NCBI GenBank assembly: GCA_050297015.1
Contig: JBNKRZ010000037.1
Coordinates: forward strand, 1-64,000
DNA from: JACKJA01 sp050297015
GTDB taxonomy: Bacteria; Pseudomonadota; Alphaproteobacteria; Micavibrionales; Micavibrionaceae
Reading direction: 5' to 3'
DNA: 64,000 nt
Positions within the stretch are counted from its first letter, which is position 1. Each line of letters opens with the position of its first letter. This document shows positions 1 to 7,944 of this stretch, one piece after another. Below the pieces are notes generated by a model. That model had not been told where the DNA came from. It was given only the letters and a program-made list of their open reading frames with translations, and made no database searches. The translations under genes and the position numbers were made by a program.

Positions 1-150
1 TAGTCACATGTTATGTACATTTCTGCGCAAGCAGGTTTTTGATGAATGTGCGCGAAAAATGCGCAGAGCATAGCCATAGCTACGGTTAAGCATTTTGAGC
101 GAACAGACGCAAAAACCTGCTTGCGCAGAAATGTACATAACATGTGACTA
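1..150. repeat. Long palindromic intergenic element with perfect 41-bp arms
   Basis: Bases 1-41 are the exact reverse complement of 110-150. The 68-base interior is only partly self-complementary, with an apex of CATAG (69-73), six bases, then CTACG (80-84). The element ends six bases before the stop codon of the helicase gene, so a helicase transcript would run into it. It may act as a transcript-end hairpin or be a dispersed palindromic repeat. The window starts at base 1, so the arms may extend further left. No coding sequence is seen inside. Confidence 0.85.
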
Positions 151-156
151 CAGTAT

Positions 157-1458
157 CTAGCGTAGAAAAGCCGGTACATCGTCACCAAAGCCCACGACCG
201 TTTCTTCTTTGTCATCATGCGCCGTCTGACGGGCATTATCGGCACCAGAACGTGCCCTTTTAGCTCCACCTTTACCAGGCTTCTGCTGCCGCTCTGTACG
301 CCCATCTTTATTTTCTTCGCTTCTTTTTTTGCTGGAATTCTCGCTCTCCAAGCTCTGAACCGTAATTTTTTTCTTTATAAGCTTTTCAATTGTATCGAGA
401 AATTTGTCATCAGAATCCGTAACCAGCATCCATGCGCGCCCCTTTTGCCCGGCACGTCCCGTCCGGCCGATACGGTGCACATAATCATCAGCATTCATCG
501 GTACGTCATAATTAAAAACATGAGATACGGCAGACACATCCAATCCACGAGCCGCCACATCAGAGCAAACTAACAACGTTATTTCCCCGTCCTTAAAGCC
601 CTGAAGGGTTTTCGTACGCACGGTCTGTGGCATATCACCATGCATAGGTTCGGCTTTATGGCCCTTCTTCTTCAGCCAAGCCGCCAACATATCCACGTCT
701 CTTTTACGGTTGCAAAATACAAAAGCATTTTTAACTTTTTCCTGAAGAATCAGGGCATGCAAATCATACTTTTTGCTTTTAAAAGAAGTCTTTACAATGG
801 CTTGCTCAACCGTTTCCGCAGGAGAGGCCGGCGGCGCAACCGAAACCGTTTTCGGGTTGCTCAGAAATTTATCAGCCAGCTTTTTTATCTCCGGCGGCAT
901 TGTCGCAGAAAACAACAAAGTCTGACGAAGGGGCGGCACCAAAGAAACGATTTTCTCAATATCCGGAATAAATCCCATATCAAGCATGCGGTCGGCTTCA
1001 TCAATCACAAGAATCTTAATATCGCCCAACAGCAATGAACCGCGCTCAAATAAGTCCAACAAACGGCCCGGTGTAGCGATCAAAACATCTACACCACGAT
1101 CGAGAATTTTCATTTGGTCGCCCATCGACTCACCGCCGACCAACAAGGCTTTCGTCAATTTATGATATTTACCATAGGTATCAAAATTTTCTGCAACCTG
1201 TGCCGCCAGCTCCCGCGTCGGGGCCAATACAAGAGAGCGCGGCATACGCGCCTTAGCGCGGCCACCGTAAAGAATTTCAATCATCGGCAAAGTAAAAGCA
1301 GCTGTTTTCCCCGTTCCTGTTTGCGCCAATCCGACAAGATCGCGGGTCATCAATACCGATGGAATAGCTTTTTGCTGAATCGGAGTCGGCGTTGTATAGC
1401 CACACTCATTTATAGCTTTCAGGACTTCGGGGCCCAGCCCCAGCTCTTCAAAATTCAT
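157..1458 (-). CDS. rhlE: DEAD-box ATP-dependent RNA helicase, RhlE type
   Basis: An ATP-dependent RNA unwinding enzyme of the cytoplasm, in this family linked to ribosome assembly and RNA turnover. The 433-residue protein shows the helicase motifs in order: Q motif near 20-34, Walker A AQTGTGKT at 45-52, PTREL at 80-84, DEAD at 153-156, SAT at 184-186, ARGLD at 302-306 and HRIGRTGR at 328-335. A basic, low-complexity tail rich in Lys, Arg, Gly and Ser follows the core, as is common in RhlE proteins. The short tail and lack of an extra RNA-binding domain favour RhlE over DeaD or DbpA. It stands alone, divergent from the receiver-domain gene; the 220-base gap between them must hold both promoters. 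Confidence 0.93.
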   Translation of the reverse strand: MNFEELGLGPEVLKAINECGYTTPTPIQQKAIPSVLMTRDLVGLAQTGTGKTAAFTLPMIEILYGGRAKARMPRSLVLAPTRELAAQVAENFDTYGKYHKLTKALLVGGESMGDQMKILDRGVDVLIATPGRLLDLFERGSLLLGDIKILVIDEADRMLDMGFIPDIEKIVSLVPPLRQTLLFSATMPPEIKKLADKFLSNPKTVSVAPPASPAETVEQAIVKTSFKSKKYDLHALILQEKVKNAFVFCNRKRDVDMLAAWLKKKGHKAEPMHGDMPQTVRTKTLQGFKDGEITLLVCSDVAARGLDVSAVSHVFNYDVPMNADDYVHRIGRTGRAGQKGRAWMLVTDSDDKFLDTIEKLIKKKITVQSLESENSSKKRSEENKDGRTERQQKPGKGGAKRARSGADNARQTAHDDKEETVVGFGDDVPAFLR

Positions 1459-1678
1459 ATTTTACTTCTTAGGGTTACAAATGTGTTCTACAAGCCTTTG
1501 GTTTAAGCGATTACGCCAAAAGCTGCAAGTTTTAAAAGTTTTTAAAGCCTTACGCAGAAAAAACTTTCCACTTTCACTACAATCGTAACGGGATTTCTAT
1601 TTTTTATTTGCAACTATAGATAACTTCCGTACCATCAGAGAAAGAGACAGCTTTTAATTTCACATATCTGACGAATCC

Positions 1679-2254
1679 ATGAAACAAGTTCGCAAACAAA
1701 TTCAGCGACAAGCTTACGACCTTCACGGTCTAAAAGTCCTCATTATCGAGGAATCTGCATTCATGGCCGAATTAATGCGCTCCATCCTTAGAGAGTTTGG
1801 CGTAGCCCAGGCAATCAGCACCTGCTCATTGGACAAGGCCAAAGAAACCCTTGAAGAGCATAACAACGATTCAGCAGACAAAATGTCTCATATCGACCTG
1901 CTTATCATTGATCTTTTGCACCCGGAACAAAGCGGCCTATCCTTTCTTTCCTGGGTTCGAACACACGAATGGAATACAATAAAATATCTACCGACCCTTT
2001 TTTGCAGCACACATATTTGCAAAAACGTTGTTTTCGAAGGGCGTGACAGGGGAACCAACGAAGTCTTGGTCAAACCACTTTCCGCTGAAAAACTGGCGCA
2101 GCGCCTTTCATATATTATTGAACACCCACGCCCCTTCGTAAAAAGCAAACATTATTTCGGACCAGAACGCCGTCGAAAAAGCCTCTTTTTCGACACGCAG
2201 GAAAGACGGCGAACAGACATGAGCAAAGTTAAGGTTTCATATGAAGCAGGATAA
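1679..2254 (+). CDS. Stand-alone CheY-like receiver protein with basic tail
   Basis: A 191-residue response regulator without a recognisable output domain. The receiver fold spans about residues 17-147: acidic pocket in VLIIEES (Glu24, Glu25), candidate phosphoacceptor Asp78 in LLIIDLL, Ser110/Thr111 on strand four, and the invariant Lys132 in VLVKPLS. The normal acidic DD pair is EE here, so phosphorylation chemistry may be altered. The tail holds the arginine-rich stretch YFGPERRRK (159-167) and a second ERRR. This kind of tail is, as far as I recall, common in alphaproteobacterial single-domain regulators. The gene overlaps the next one by 14 bases, so the two are probably co-translated. 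No histidine kinase is nearby. Confidence 0.82.
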   Translation: MKQVRKQIQRQAYDLHGLKVLIIEESAFMAELMRSILREFGVAQAISTCSLDKAKETLEEHNNDSADKMSHIDLLIIDLLHPEQSGLSFLSWVRTHEWNTIKYLPTLFCSTHICKNVVFEGRDRGTNEVLVKPLSAEKLAQRLSYIIEHPRPFVKSKHYFGPERRRKSLFFDTQERRRTDMSKVKVSYEAG

Positions 2255-2753
2255 TGAAAAATTTGAGGATGATGAAGTTGAAATCCATCACCGTATCAAT
2301 CACATAAAGAGAAAAGTCGTCAAAAATCCAAATGGATCCGGCTTTATCCCCCCAAAAACAGTTAAACGTGCGCAAGATGTTATACAGAACAGTGAAGAAA
2401 CATATCTGGAAGAGGCTGAAAACACTTTAAAGCATCTGGAAACCATATGGTATTCGTTGCAAGAAACACCTGAAGATAAAAAAGATCACTTGCGAAACGA
2501 ACTTTCCCGTTACGCCAACCGGACTAAAGATATGGCATCAACCTACGGGCACGAACTAATGGACTATTTCGCCTGCTCCCTACGTGATTTTTCTGACAAA
2601 ATCGAGTTTGATAATCCTGCGCATCACACTATAGTCCAAGCGCACATCAATGTGATGTGGGTTGTTTTCAAAGAACAAATAAAAGATCACTCCGAGGAAA
2701 AAGCCGTACAATTAAAAGAAATTGTCGCGCAAGCCATCAAAAAACACAGCTAA
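2241..2753 (+). CDS. Unknown helical protein, partner of the receiver protein
   Basis: A 170-residue, charged, soluble protein with no signal peptide or membrane segment. It starts inside the end of the receiver gene (14-base overlap), which argues for translational coupling and a joint role. The first 45 residues are basic and polar; the rest looks like a bundle of amphipathic helices. A phosphotransfer (Hpt) role would need a conserved exposed histidine; several histidines are present but none sits in a motif I recognise. I can assign no function beyond a likely partner of the receiver. It ends 14 bases before the recJ stop on the other strand, leaving no room for a separate terminator. Confidence 0.75.
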   Translation: MKQDNEKFEDDEVEIHHRINHIKRKVVKNPNGSGFIPPKTVKRAQDVIQNSEETYLEEAENTLKHLETIWYSLQETPEDKKDHLRNELSRYANRTKDMASTYGHELMDYFACSLRDFSDKIEFDNPAHHTIVQAHINVMWVVFKEQIKDHSEEKAVQLKEIVAQAIKKHS

Positions 2754-2767
2754 GTTATTTACAGTAT

Positions 2768-4564
2768 CTAAACAACGACAGCGCCGTCCAGCACATGCAG
2801 TTCAACCTTATCCGCGCCATTCCAATTGTCGCGTTTCAAATGACCCGCCAAATGAACCGGTTGACCCGTTTTTGCTAGCAAGTACTTTCCCAGATCGGTC
2901 TGAGCCCCTCGAAACATCATCGCCTTCATCCATGCCCCCCCTTCCCAGTCACTAATCATCGCCCGCACATGATCCGCGCCGACAATATCAGCTTTGACAA
3001 TTTTAACCTGTGGAAAAACAAAAAGCGGCTCTTCAAAGCCCTGCCCAAAGGGGCCGACCTGATTGTGGATAAGATCAACAAGCGCGGGCTGAGCAGCATG
3101 AACGCTGAGGATAGAATCAACACTCATATCACAAACAGCGCTCTGCCCGGCCAATTGTCGCGCGATATGATCCATAAGATAATCCCCAAGCTTATCCACA
3201 TGTTCCGGCAACACCGTGAAACCGGCCGCCATAGCATGTCCACCGCCCTTGGTCAAAAGCCCCTCGTGCCGGGCATCTATAAAAGCGGCGCCCATATTAG
3301 CCCCCGGAATGGAGCGCCCCGAGCCACGCCCCTCCAAAGCATTATCAGCGCCGGGACCATAAGTAATAACAATAGCGGGCTTCCCGTACTTTTCCTTCAA
3401 ACGCCCCGCCACAAGGCCCGAAAGCCCCGGATGCCAACTTTCGTCACCTACAATAATAACCGGACGCTCGTGCAGGCCTTGCGCCTCGATTTTACCGACA
3501 GCTTCTTCTATCATCTGCTGTTCGATCTCGCGGCGTCTATCGTTGCAGTCATTTAAGGTCCATGCGATATTTTGAGCCTCTTCCGGATCATCTGTGGATA
3601 ACAGCCGCGCCCCCAAGTCAGCCCTATGCACACGTGAACCGGCATTAATACGCGGCCCTAAAATGAACCCCGCCGTATAGGGTGAGGGCGCATCCTTTAC
3701 TCCCGCCACATTCAGAAGCGCCCGCAACCCAGAATTTTGCGTACGCGCCATCAGATCAAAACCCGTTTTAACAATCAAACGGTTCACACCAAGCAAAGGC
3801 ACCATATCACAAACGGTTCCAAGCGCGACAATATCCAGCCAATCTTTAAGCGGTGGCTCAACCAAACCGTTTTTCTTGTAATAACCTTCCTCACGTAACT
3901 TCGTATTGATTGCCACACAGGCCATAAAAGTCACACCACACGCCGCCAGCATAGAAAGACCTGAGGAGTCATCCTTGCGTTTCGGATCGATAACATGGTT
4001 CGCCGCAGGCAGCGTCTCCTCTGTTTCGTGGTGATCGAGAACGACGATATCCAGCCCCATATCCCGTCCCTTGGCAATGACGTCAAAGGCCGTCACTCCG
4101 CAATCGCAGATAAAGACTATTTCCGCCCCCTGCTCTTTCAGTTTTCGCAAAGCATCCACATTCGGGCCGTACCCCTCCTTAAGCCGATCCGGGATATAAA
4201 ACGGTGCATCTATGCCCAAATAGCGAAGAAAACGCAGCATCACGGCCGCCGATGTCGCACCATCTACGTCAAAATCAGCAAACACACCAATCCCCCGTCC
4301 ATCAACGATTGCACGGGCAATATCCACAGACATATCCCCCATCCCGGACATCATCATAGGGTCAGGAAAGTCGCATTTAAGGGTCGGATTTAAAAATGAA
4401 GAGACTTCATCCGGTTTTATATTTCGCTGTATCAAAAGACGGGATACGATTTCCGGAAGGTCATTCTGACGAGCAATTTGTTCAACCAGCGCCATCTCAG
4501 TGGGCGGTGCAACCCAGCGGGTACTATTAAACGATTTCTCAACATTAAAGAGCGCTGAAGCCAT
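2768..4564 (-). CDS. recJ: Single-stranded-DNA-specific exonuclease RecJ
   Basis: A 5'-3' single-strand DNA exonuclease acting in recombinational and mismatch repair. The 598-residue length is typical. DHH-phosphoesterase motifs are visible: DFDVDG at 97-102, CDCG near 153-156, DHHE at 177-180, and the DHHA1 signature GGGHAMAAGF in the carboxy-terminal half, followed by the OB-fold region. The metal-binding Asp and His residues are all intact. It is the last gene of a hom-glpX-recJ run on the minus strand: the start codon lies three bases after the glpX stop, so it is almost certainly co-transcribed and probably translated by coupling. Confidence 0.96.
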   Translation of the reverse strand: MASALFNVEKSFNSTRWVAPPTEMALVEQIARQNDLPEIVSRLLIQRNIKPDEVSSFLNPTLKCDFPDPMMMSGMGDMSVDIARAIVDGRGIGVFADFDVDGATSAAVMLRFLRYLGIDAPFYIPDRLKEGYGPNVDALRKLKEQGAEIVFICDCGVTAFDVIAKGRDMGLDIVVLDHHETEETLPAANHVIDPKRKDDSSGLSMLAACGVTFMACVAINTKLREEGYYKKNGLVEPPLKDWLDIVALGTVCDMVPLLGVNRLIVKTGFDLMARTQNSGLRALLNVAGVKDAPSPYTAGFILGPRINAGSRVHRADLGARLLSTDDPEEAQNIAWTLNDCNDRRREIEQQMIEEAVGKIEAQGLHERPVIIVGDESWHPGLSGLVAGRLKEKYGKPAIVITYGPGADNALEGRGSGRSIPGANMGAAFIDARHEGLLTKGGGHAMAAGFTVLPEHVDKLGDYLMDHIARQLAGQSAVCDMSVDSILSVHAAQPALVDLIHNQVGPFGQGFEEPLFVFPQVKIVKADIVGADHVRAMISDWEGGAWMKAMMFRGAQTDLGKYLLAKTGQPVHLAGHLKRDNWNGADKVELHVLDGAVVV

Positions 4565-4567
4565 AGA

Positions 4568-5593
4568 TCATTTACTTTTACGATCAAAATTATGTACGGT
4601 CTCTAAGCGGCGCACAGTACCGGACTTAGAGCGCATCACGATAGAATGGCTAACGGCGCCACCGGGAAAACGGCGCACGCCTTTCAACATCGTACCGTCC
4701 GTCACGCCTGTCGCCGCAAACATCACATTATCGGGTTTAGCCAATTCATTCGTTGTGTAGATTTTATCAAAATCTTTCTCTGCGATTTTCCAGCGCCGCG
4801 CCCGTTCGCGCTCTTCATCGTTACGGAAAACAAGCCGCCCCAGCATTGAACCGCCAGTGCATTGCAGGGCCGCCGCCGCCAAAACGCCTTCCGGTGCGCC
4901 CCCTGTCCCCACATAAAGATCAATCCCCGTTTCCGGGTCAGCCGTTGCCATCACCGCGCTAACATCCCCATCCTGTATCAGGGTAATCCGCGCGCCAGCC
5001 GCACGCACACCACGGATCAGCTCATCATGCCGCGGACGATCCAGAACGCAAACCAAAAGCTCATCAACGCGCGCATGCTTAGCCTGTGCCAATTTTTGCA
5101 GCACATCACCGATCGGCGCATCAAGGTCAAGAATATCCGCCGGCAAACCGGGACCTATAGCAATTTTCTCCATATAGGTATCCGGTGCATTCAAAAAACC
5201 ACCGCGATCAGTCATCGCCATCACAGCCATAGCGTTTTGGCCACCTTTGGCTGTAATGGTTGTCCCCTCCAGTGGATCTAAAGCAATATCTATTTCCGGG
5301 CCACCGGCCCCAACGCGCTCCCCAATATAGAGCATCGGCGCTTCATCGCGCTCTCCTTCACCGATAACCACCGTACCATCTATATTCAGGGAATTAAACG
5401 CCTCACGCATGGCATCAACAGCAGCCTTATCTGCGGCTTTTTCATCACCACGCCCCACCAACCGTGAAGCCGACAGCGCCGCCGCTTCTGTCACCCGCAC
5501 CGCTTCCAGTGCCAAATTACGGTCCATTGAGAATGATTCAAGGTCAGACGTAATATGCGTATAATTTTCAGAAACTGTTTGATCGGCGGACAT
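4568..5593 (-). CDS. glpX: Class II fructose-1,6-bisphosphatase GlpX
   Basis: Hydrolyses fructose 1,6-bisphosphate to fructose 6-phosphate in gluconeogenesis; in some bacteria it also acts on sedoheptulose 1,7-bisphosphate. Family landmarks include DEAPMLYIGE, DPLEGTT and GGAPEGVLAAAAL. The open frame extends upstream to 5665, but I place the start at 5593, because AGGAGG at 5600-5605 sits six bases upstream and the longer version would run beside the end of hom. That gives 341 residues, normal for the family; ATG at 5596 is an alternative. It lies 58 bases after hom and three before recJ. Confidence 0.95.
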   Translation of the reverse strand: MSADQTVSENYTHITSDLESFSMDRNLALEAVRVTEAAALSASRLVGRGDEKAADKAAVDAMREAFNSLNIDGTVVIGEGERDEAPMLYIGERVGAGGPEIDIALDPLEGTTITAKGGQNAMAVMAMTDRGGFLNAPDTYMEKIAIGPGLPADILDLDAPIGDVLQKLAQAKHARVDELLVCVLDRPRHDELIRGVRAAGARITLIQDGDVSAVMATADPETGIDLYVGTGGAPEGVLAAAALQCTGGSMLGRLVFRNDEERERARRWKIAEKDFDKIYTTNELAKPDNVMFAATGVTDGTMLKGVRRFPGGAVSHSIVMRSKSGTVRRLETVHNFDRKSK

Positions 5594-5651
5594 CATCCCC
5601 CTCCTTTTGTGGATACAAAACCATGGAACCGGGATCACACTAACGCAGAGT

Positions 5652-6947
5652 TCACAGGCTTTCAAGGCGCATCAAGGTCGGCGCATCAATAACACTATCT
5701 AATTTCTCCAACGCCACACACAAAGCCTTCACAGAGGCCTTTGAAGCTTCATGCGTCGTCATAATCAAAGCCACAGGTTTATTTAGATCGCGCCCATGCT
5801 GAACCACCGATTCCATCGATACATCGTAAGCCTTAAATGCCGCAGCCACATCCGCCATCACACCCGGCTCATCCAGAACAATCAAACGCAGATAGTAACG
5901 CGCCAAAACATCCACAGGATCAGCCCCTTCCTGCACCTTCAAATCTGCGGTCTTCACACCGTAAACTGGGAAATCATGACCGCGTGCCGCATCAATAAGA
6001 TCAGCCAGCACCGCAGAAGCCGTCGGGCCTTCCCCTGCGCCCCGCCCGACCAACAAGCCTGTATCGACGAAATCACCTATCACCTCAACAGCATTAAACA
6101 CATCATCAACAGCCCCCATTTGGCTGTTAACAGGGACTAAACAAGGTTCCACGCTTTGCGTAATTTTTCCATTATCCCATCGCCGGGCCACACCCAGAAG
6201 CTTTATCCGATAGCCCAACTCCCGCGCCGCATTAATATCCGTCGCTGTAATCCGGTTAATCCCAACCGTCTCAAGATTTTCAAATTCCGGCTTCACACCG
6301 AAAGCCAGCGCCGTCAAAATTGAAAGCTTATGAGCGGCATCTATCCCCTCAACATCAAAGGTGGGATCAGCTTCAGCATAGCCCTTACTCTGCGCCTCTT
6401 TGAGGATAACATCAAAATCGCGCCCCGTTTCGCGCATCGCCGTCAAAATGTAATTGCACGTTCCGTTCAAAATACCATAAACGGCCTTTATCTCATTCCC
6501 GGCGAACCCCTCACGCAACGCCTTGATAACAGGTATTCCTCCAGCCACGGCAGCCTCATAAAACAAAGAAGCGTCATTGTTTTCGGCACGCTGCGCCAAC
6601 TCATAACCGTGATGGGCTAACAAAGCCTTGTTCGCTGTCACAAAAGTCTTTCCCGCAGCCAACGTAGCCTCCGCGAGATCTTTGGCCACCCCTTCACCGC
6701 CACCAATTAGCTCGACCACAACATCCACATCATCCCGAAAAGGTAAACGCAAAGGATCTATTTCCCAAGCGTAAGAAGATAAGTCCACCCCCCGATCCTT
6801 TTCCGGAGAGCGTGCTGCGACGGCCACAATTTCAATGCAGCGCCCGGCACGGGCGGTAATCAGATCTTTATGACTTTGGAGAATTTTAACGACGCCGCCC
6901 CCAACGGTTCCTAAGCCGGCAATCGCAACCCGCAATGTATTAGCCAT
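5652..6947 (-). CDS. hom: Homoserine dehydrogenase
   Basis: Reduces aspartate semialdehyde to homoserine with NAD(P)H, on the path to threonine and methionine. The 431-residue protein has an amino-terminal Rossmann motif GLGTVGGGV, the substrate-region motif NGTCNYIL with the following DVEGIDAAHKL, and a carboxy-terminal ACT domain (about 350-430) that usually mediates threonine feedback. It is the monofunctional type, with no aspartokinase fused. A purine-rich GGGGA lies six bases upstream of the ATG. It heads the hom-glpX-recJ operon. No riboswitch or leader peptide was recognised in the 29-base gap to the lipoprotein gene upstream. Confidence 0.96.
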   Translation of the reverse strand: MANTLRVAIAGLGTVGGGVVKILQSHKDLITARAGRCIEIVAVAARSPEKDRGVDLSSYAWEIDPLRLPFRDDVDVVVELIGGGEGVAKDLAEATLAAGKTFVTANKALLAHHGYELAQRAENNDASLFYEAAVAGGIPVIKALREGFAGNEIKAVYGILNGTCNYILTAMRETGRDFDVILKEAQSKGYAEADPTFDVEGIDAAHKLSILTALAFGVKPEFENLETVGINRITATDINAARELGYRIKLLGVARRWDNGKITQSVEPCLVPVNSQMGAVDDVFNAVEVIGDFVDTGLLVGRGAGEGPTASAVLADLIDAARGHDFPVYGVKTADLKVQEGADPVDVLARYYLRLIVLDEPGVMADVAAAFKAYDVSMESVVQHGRDLNKPVALIMTTHEASKASVKALCVALEKLDSVIDAPTLMRLESL

Positions 6948-6976
6948 TATCTGTCCCCGTTTAAATAGCGTTAACG

Positions 6977-7816
6977 TTAGTGTCGACTGAACACATCAAC
7001 ACGGCGCGCTGTTTCTTCTGCGGTTTTACCTTCTATATTCTGGATAGACGAGGCCTCCCCCCACGCTGTCGTCTGGATAGACTCTGCCGGCACACCTTTA
7101 CGTACCAGGGCTTTCGTCACATTAAAGGCCCGCTCCATAGAGACTTTCAAATTCAGAATTTTACGCTCAACCGGATCTTGTTCACTGGACCTTTTACTAG
7201 CGTAGCCTTCGACACTCAGGTGCATTTGCGGGTCATATGAACCGGCAACATCATTAACAATAGTTCGTCCCACATCATCCAGCGCCTTACTGTCATGCGC
7301 AAAGTAAATACGGGAAGGCTCTACATTTGCAACATCTACAGACGGCGCAACAAAAGATGCAGGCGTCAAAGGCTCAAAAGAAAAATCCGGTGCAACAGCA
7401 TTTTCCTTTAGAGACATCGGAGGTAACGGCGTTACCGGTCCATCAGTAGATGGCAACAAGGGTGTCCGGCGCACAGGCACATCTTCAAACGGATAGACTG
7501 TCACACGATGGTCTGTAGCGGCCCGTCCCACAACAGATTCGGAGGCCGGGGCCGTAAAAATCGCCGCATCACTTTCATCATAAGAAGGAAATGATTCAGC
7601 CGGCGCCTTTTCAACATTCATATCTTCCGTGCCTGAATAGAGCGCATCATCGAAGCTGTAAACCGTTACAGCCCCATTAGAAAGTTGATGAGCCACCCCC
7701 TGCTCATAAGATGGCGCTTGCTGAACCGGGGTTTCATGCGCGGGATCCGCTGTCGTGCAAGCCGGCAAGGACAAAAAGAAAAGCAAGCCGAAAAGGGCTT
7801 TTAAGTACGGTTTCAA
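6977..7816 (-). CDS. OmpA-like outer-membrane lipoprotein
   Basis: A probable lipoprotein anchored in the outer membrane and gripping peptidoglycan. I choose the TTG start at 7816: AGGGAG at 7824-7829 lies seven bases upstream, and the product begins with a compact lipoprotein signal ending in the lipobox LPAC. ATG at 7834 would add six residues. After a Pro/Ala-rich linker, the last 120 residues form an OmpA-type peptidoglycan-binding domain (start RIYFAHDSKAL, then VEGYAS). The linker holds two copies of a VTVY motif (VTVYSFDD, VTVYPFED) that recurs in the 58.4-61.6 kb protein. It sits just upstream of hom on the same strand. Confidence 0.85.
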   Translation of the reverse strand: MKPYLKALFGLLFFLSLPACTTADPAHETPVQQAPSYEQGVAHQLSNGAVTVYSFDDALYSGTEDMNVEKAPAESFPSYDESDAAIFTAPASESVVGRAATDHRVTVYPFEDVPVRRTPLLPSTDGPVTPLPPMSLKENAVAPDFSFEPLTPASFVAPSVDVANVEPSRIYFAHDSKALDDVGRTIVNDVAGSYDPQMHLSVEGYASKRSSEQDPVERKILNLKVSMERAFNVTKALVRKGVPAESIQTTAWGEASSIQNIEGKTAEETARRVDVFSRH

Positions 7817-7944
7817 GGATATTCTCCCTATCATGCGATTAAACTGGTTAAAAACTGACCCATTCGGTGTTAAGTTGCAAGGAGATATTTAGAAGGATCG
7901 CCTGTTAACCACCAAATTCAACCAACGGAGAAACCGTACGGAAG

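Noticed and set aside
1..150. Insertion sequence with terminal inverted repeats
   Set aside because: Only 68 bases lie between the arms and no transposase is present; at most a non-autonomous element.
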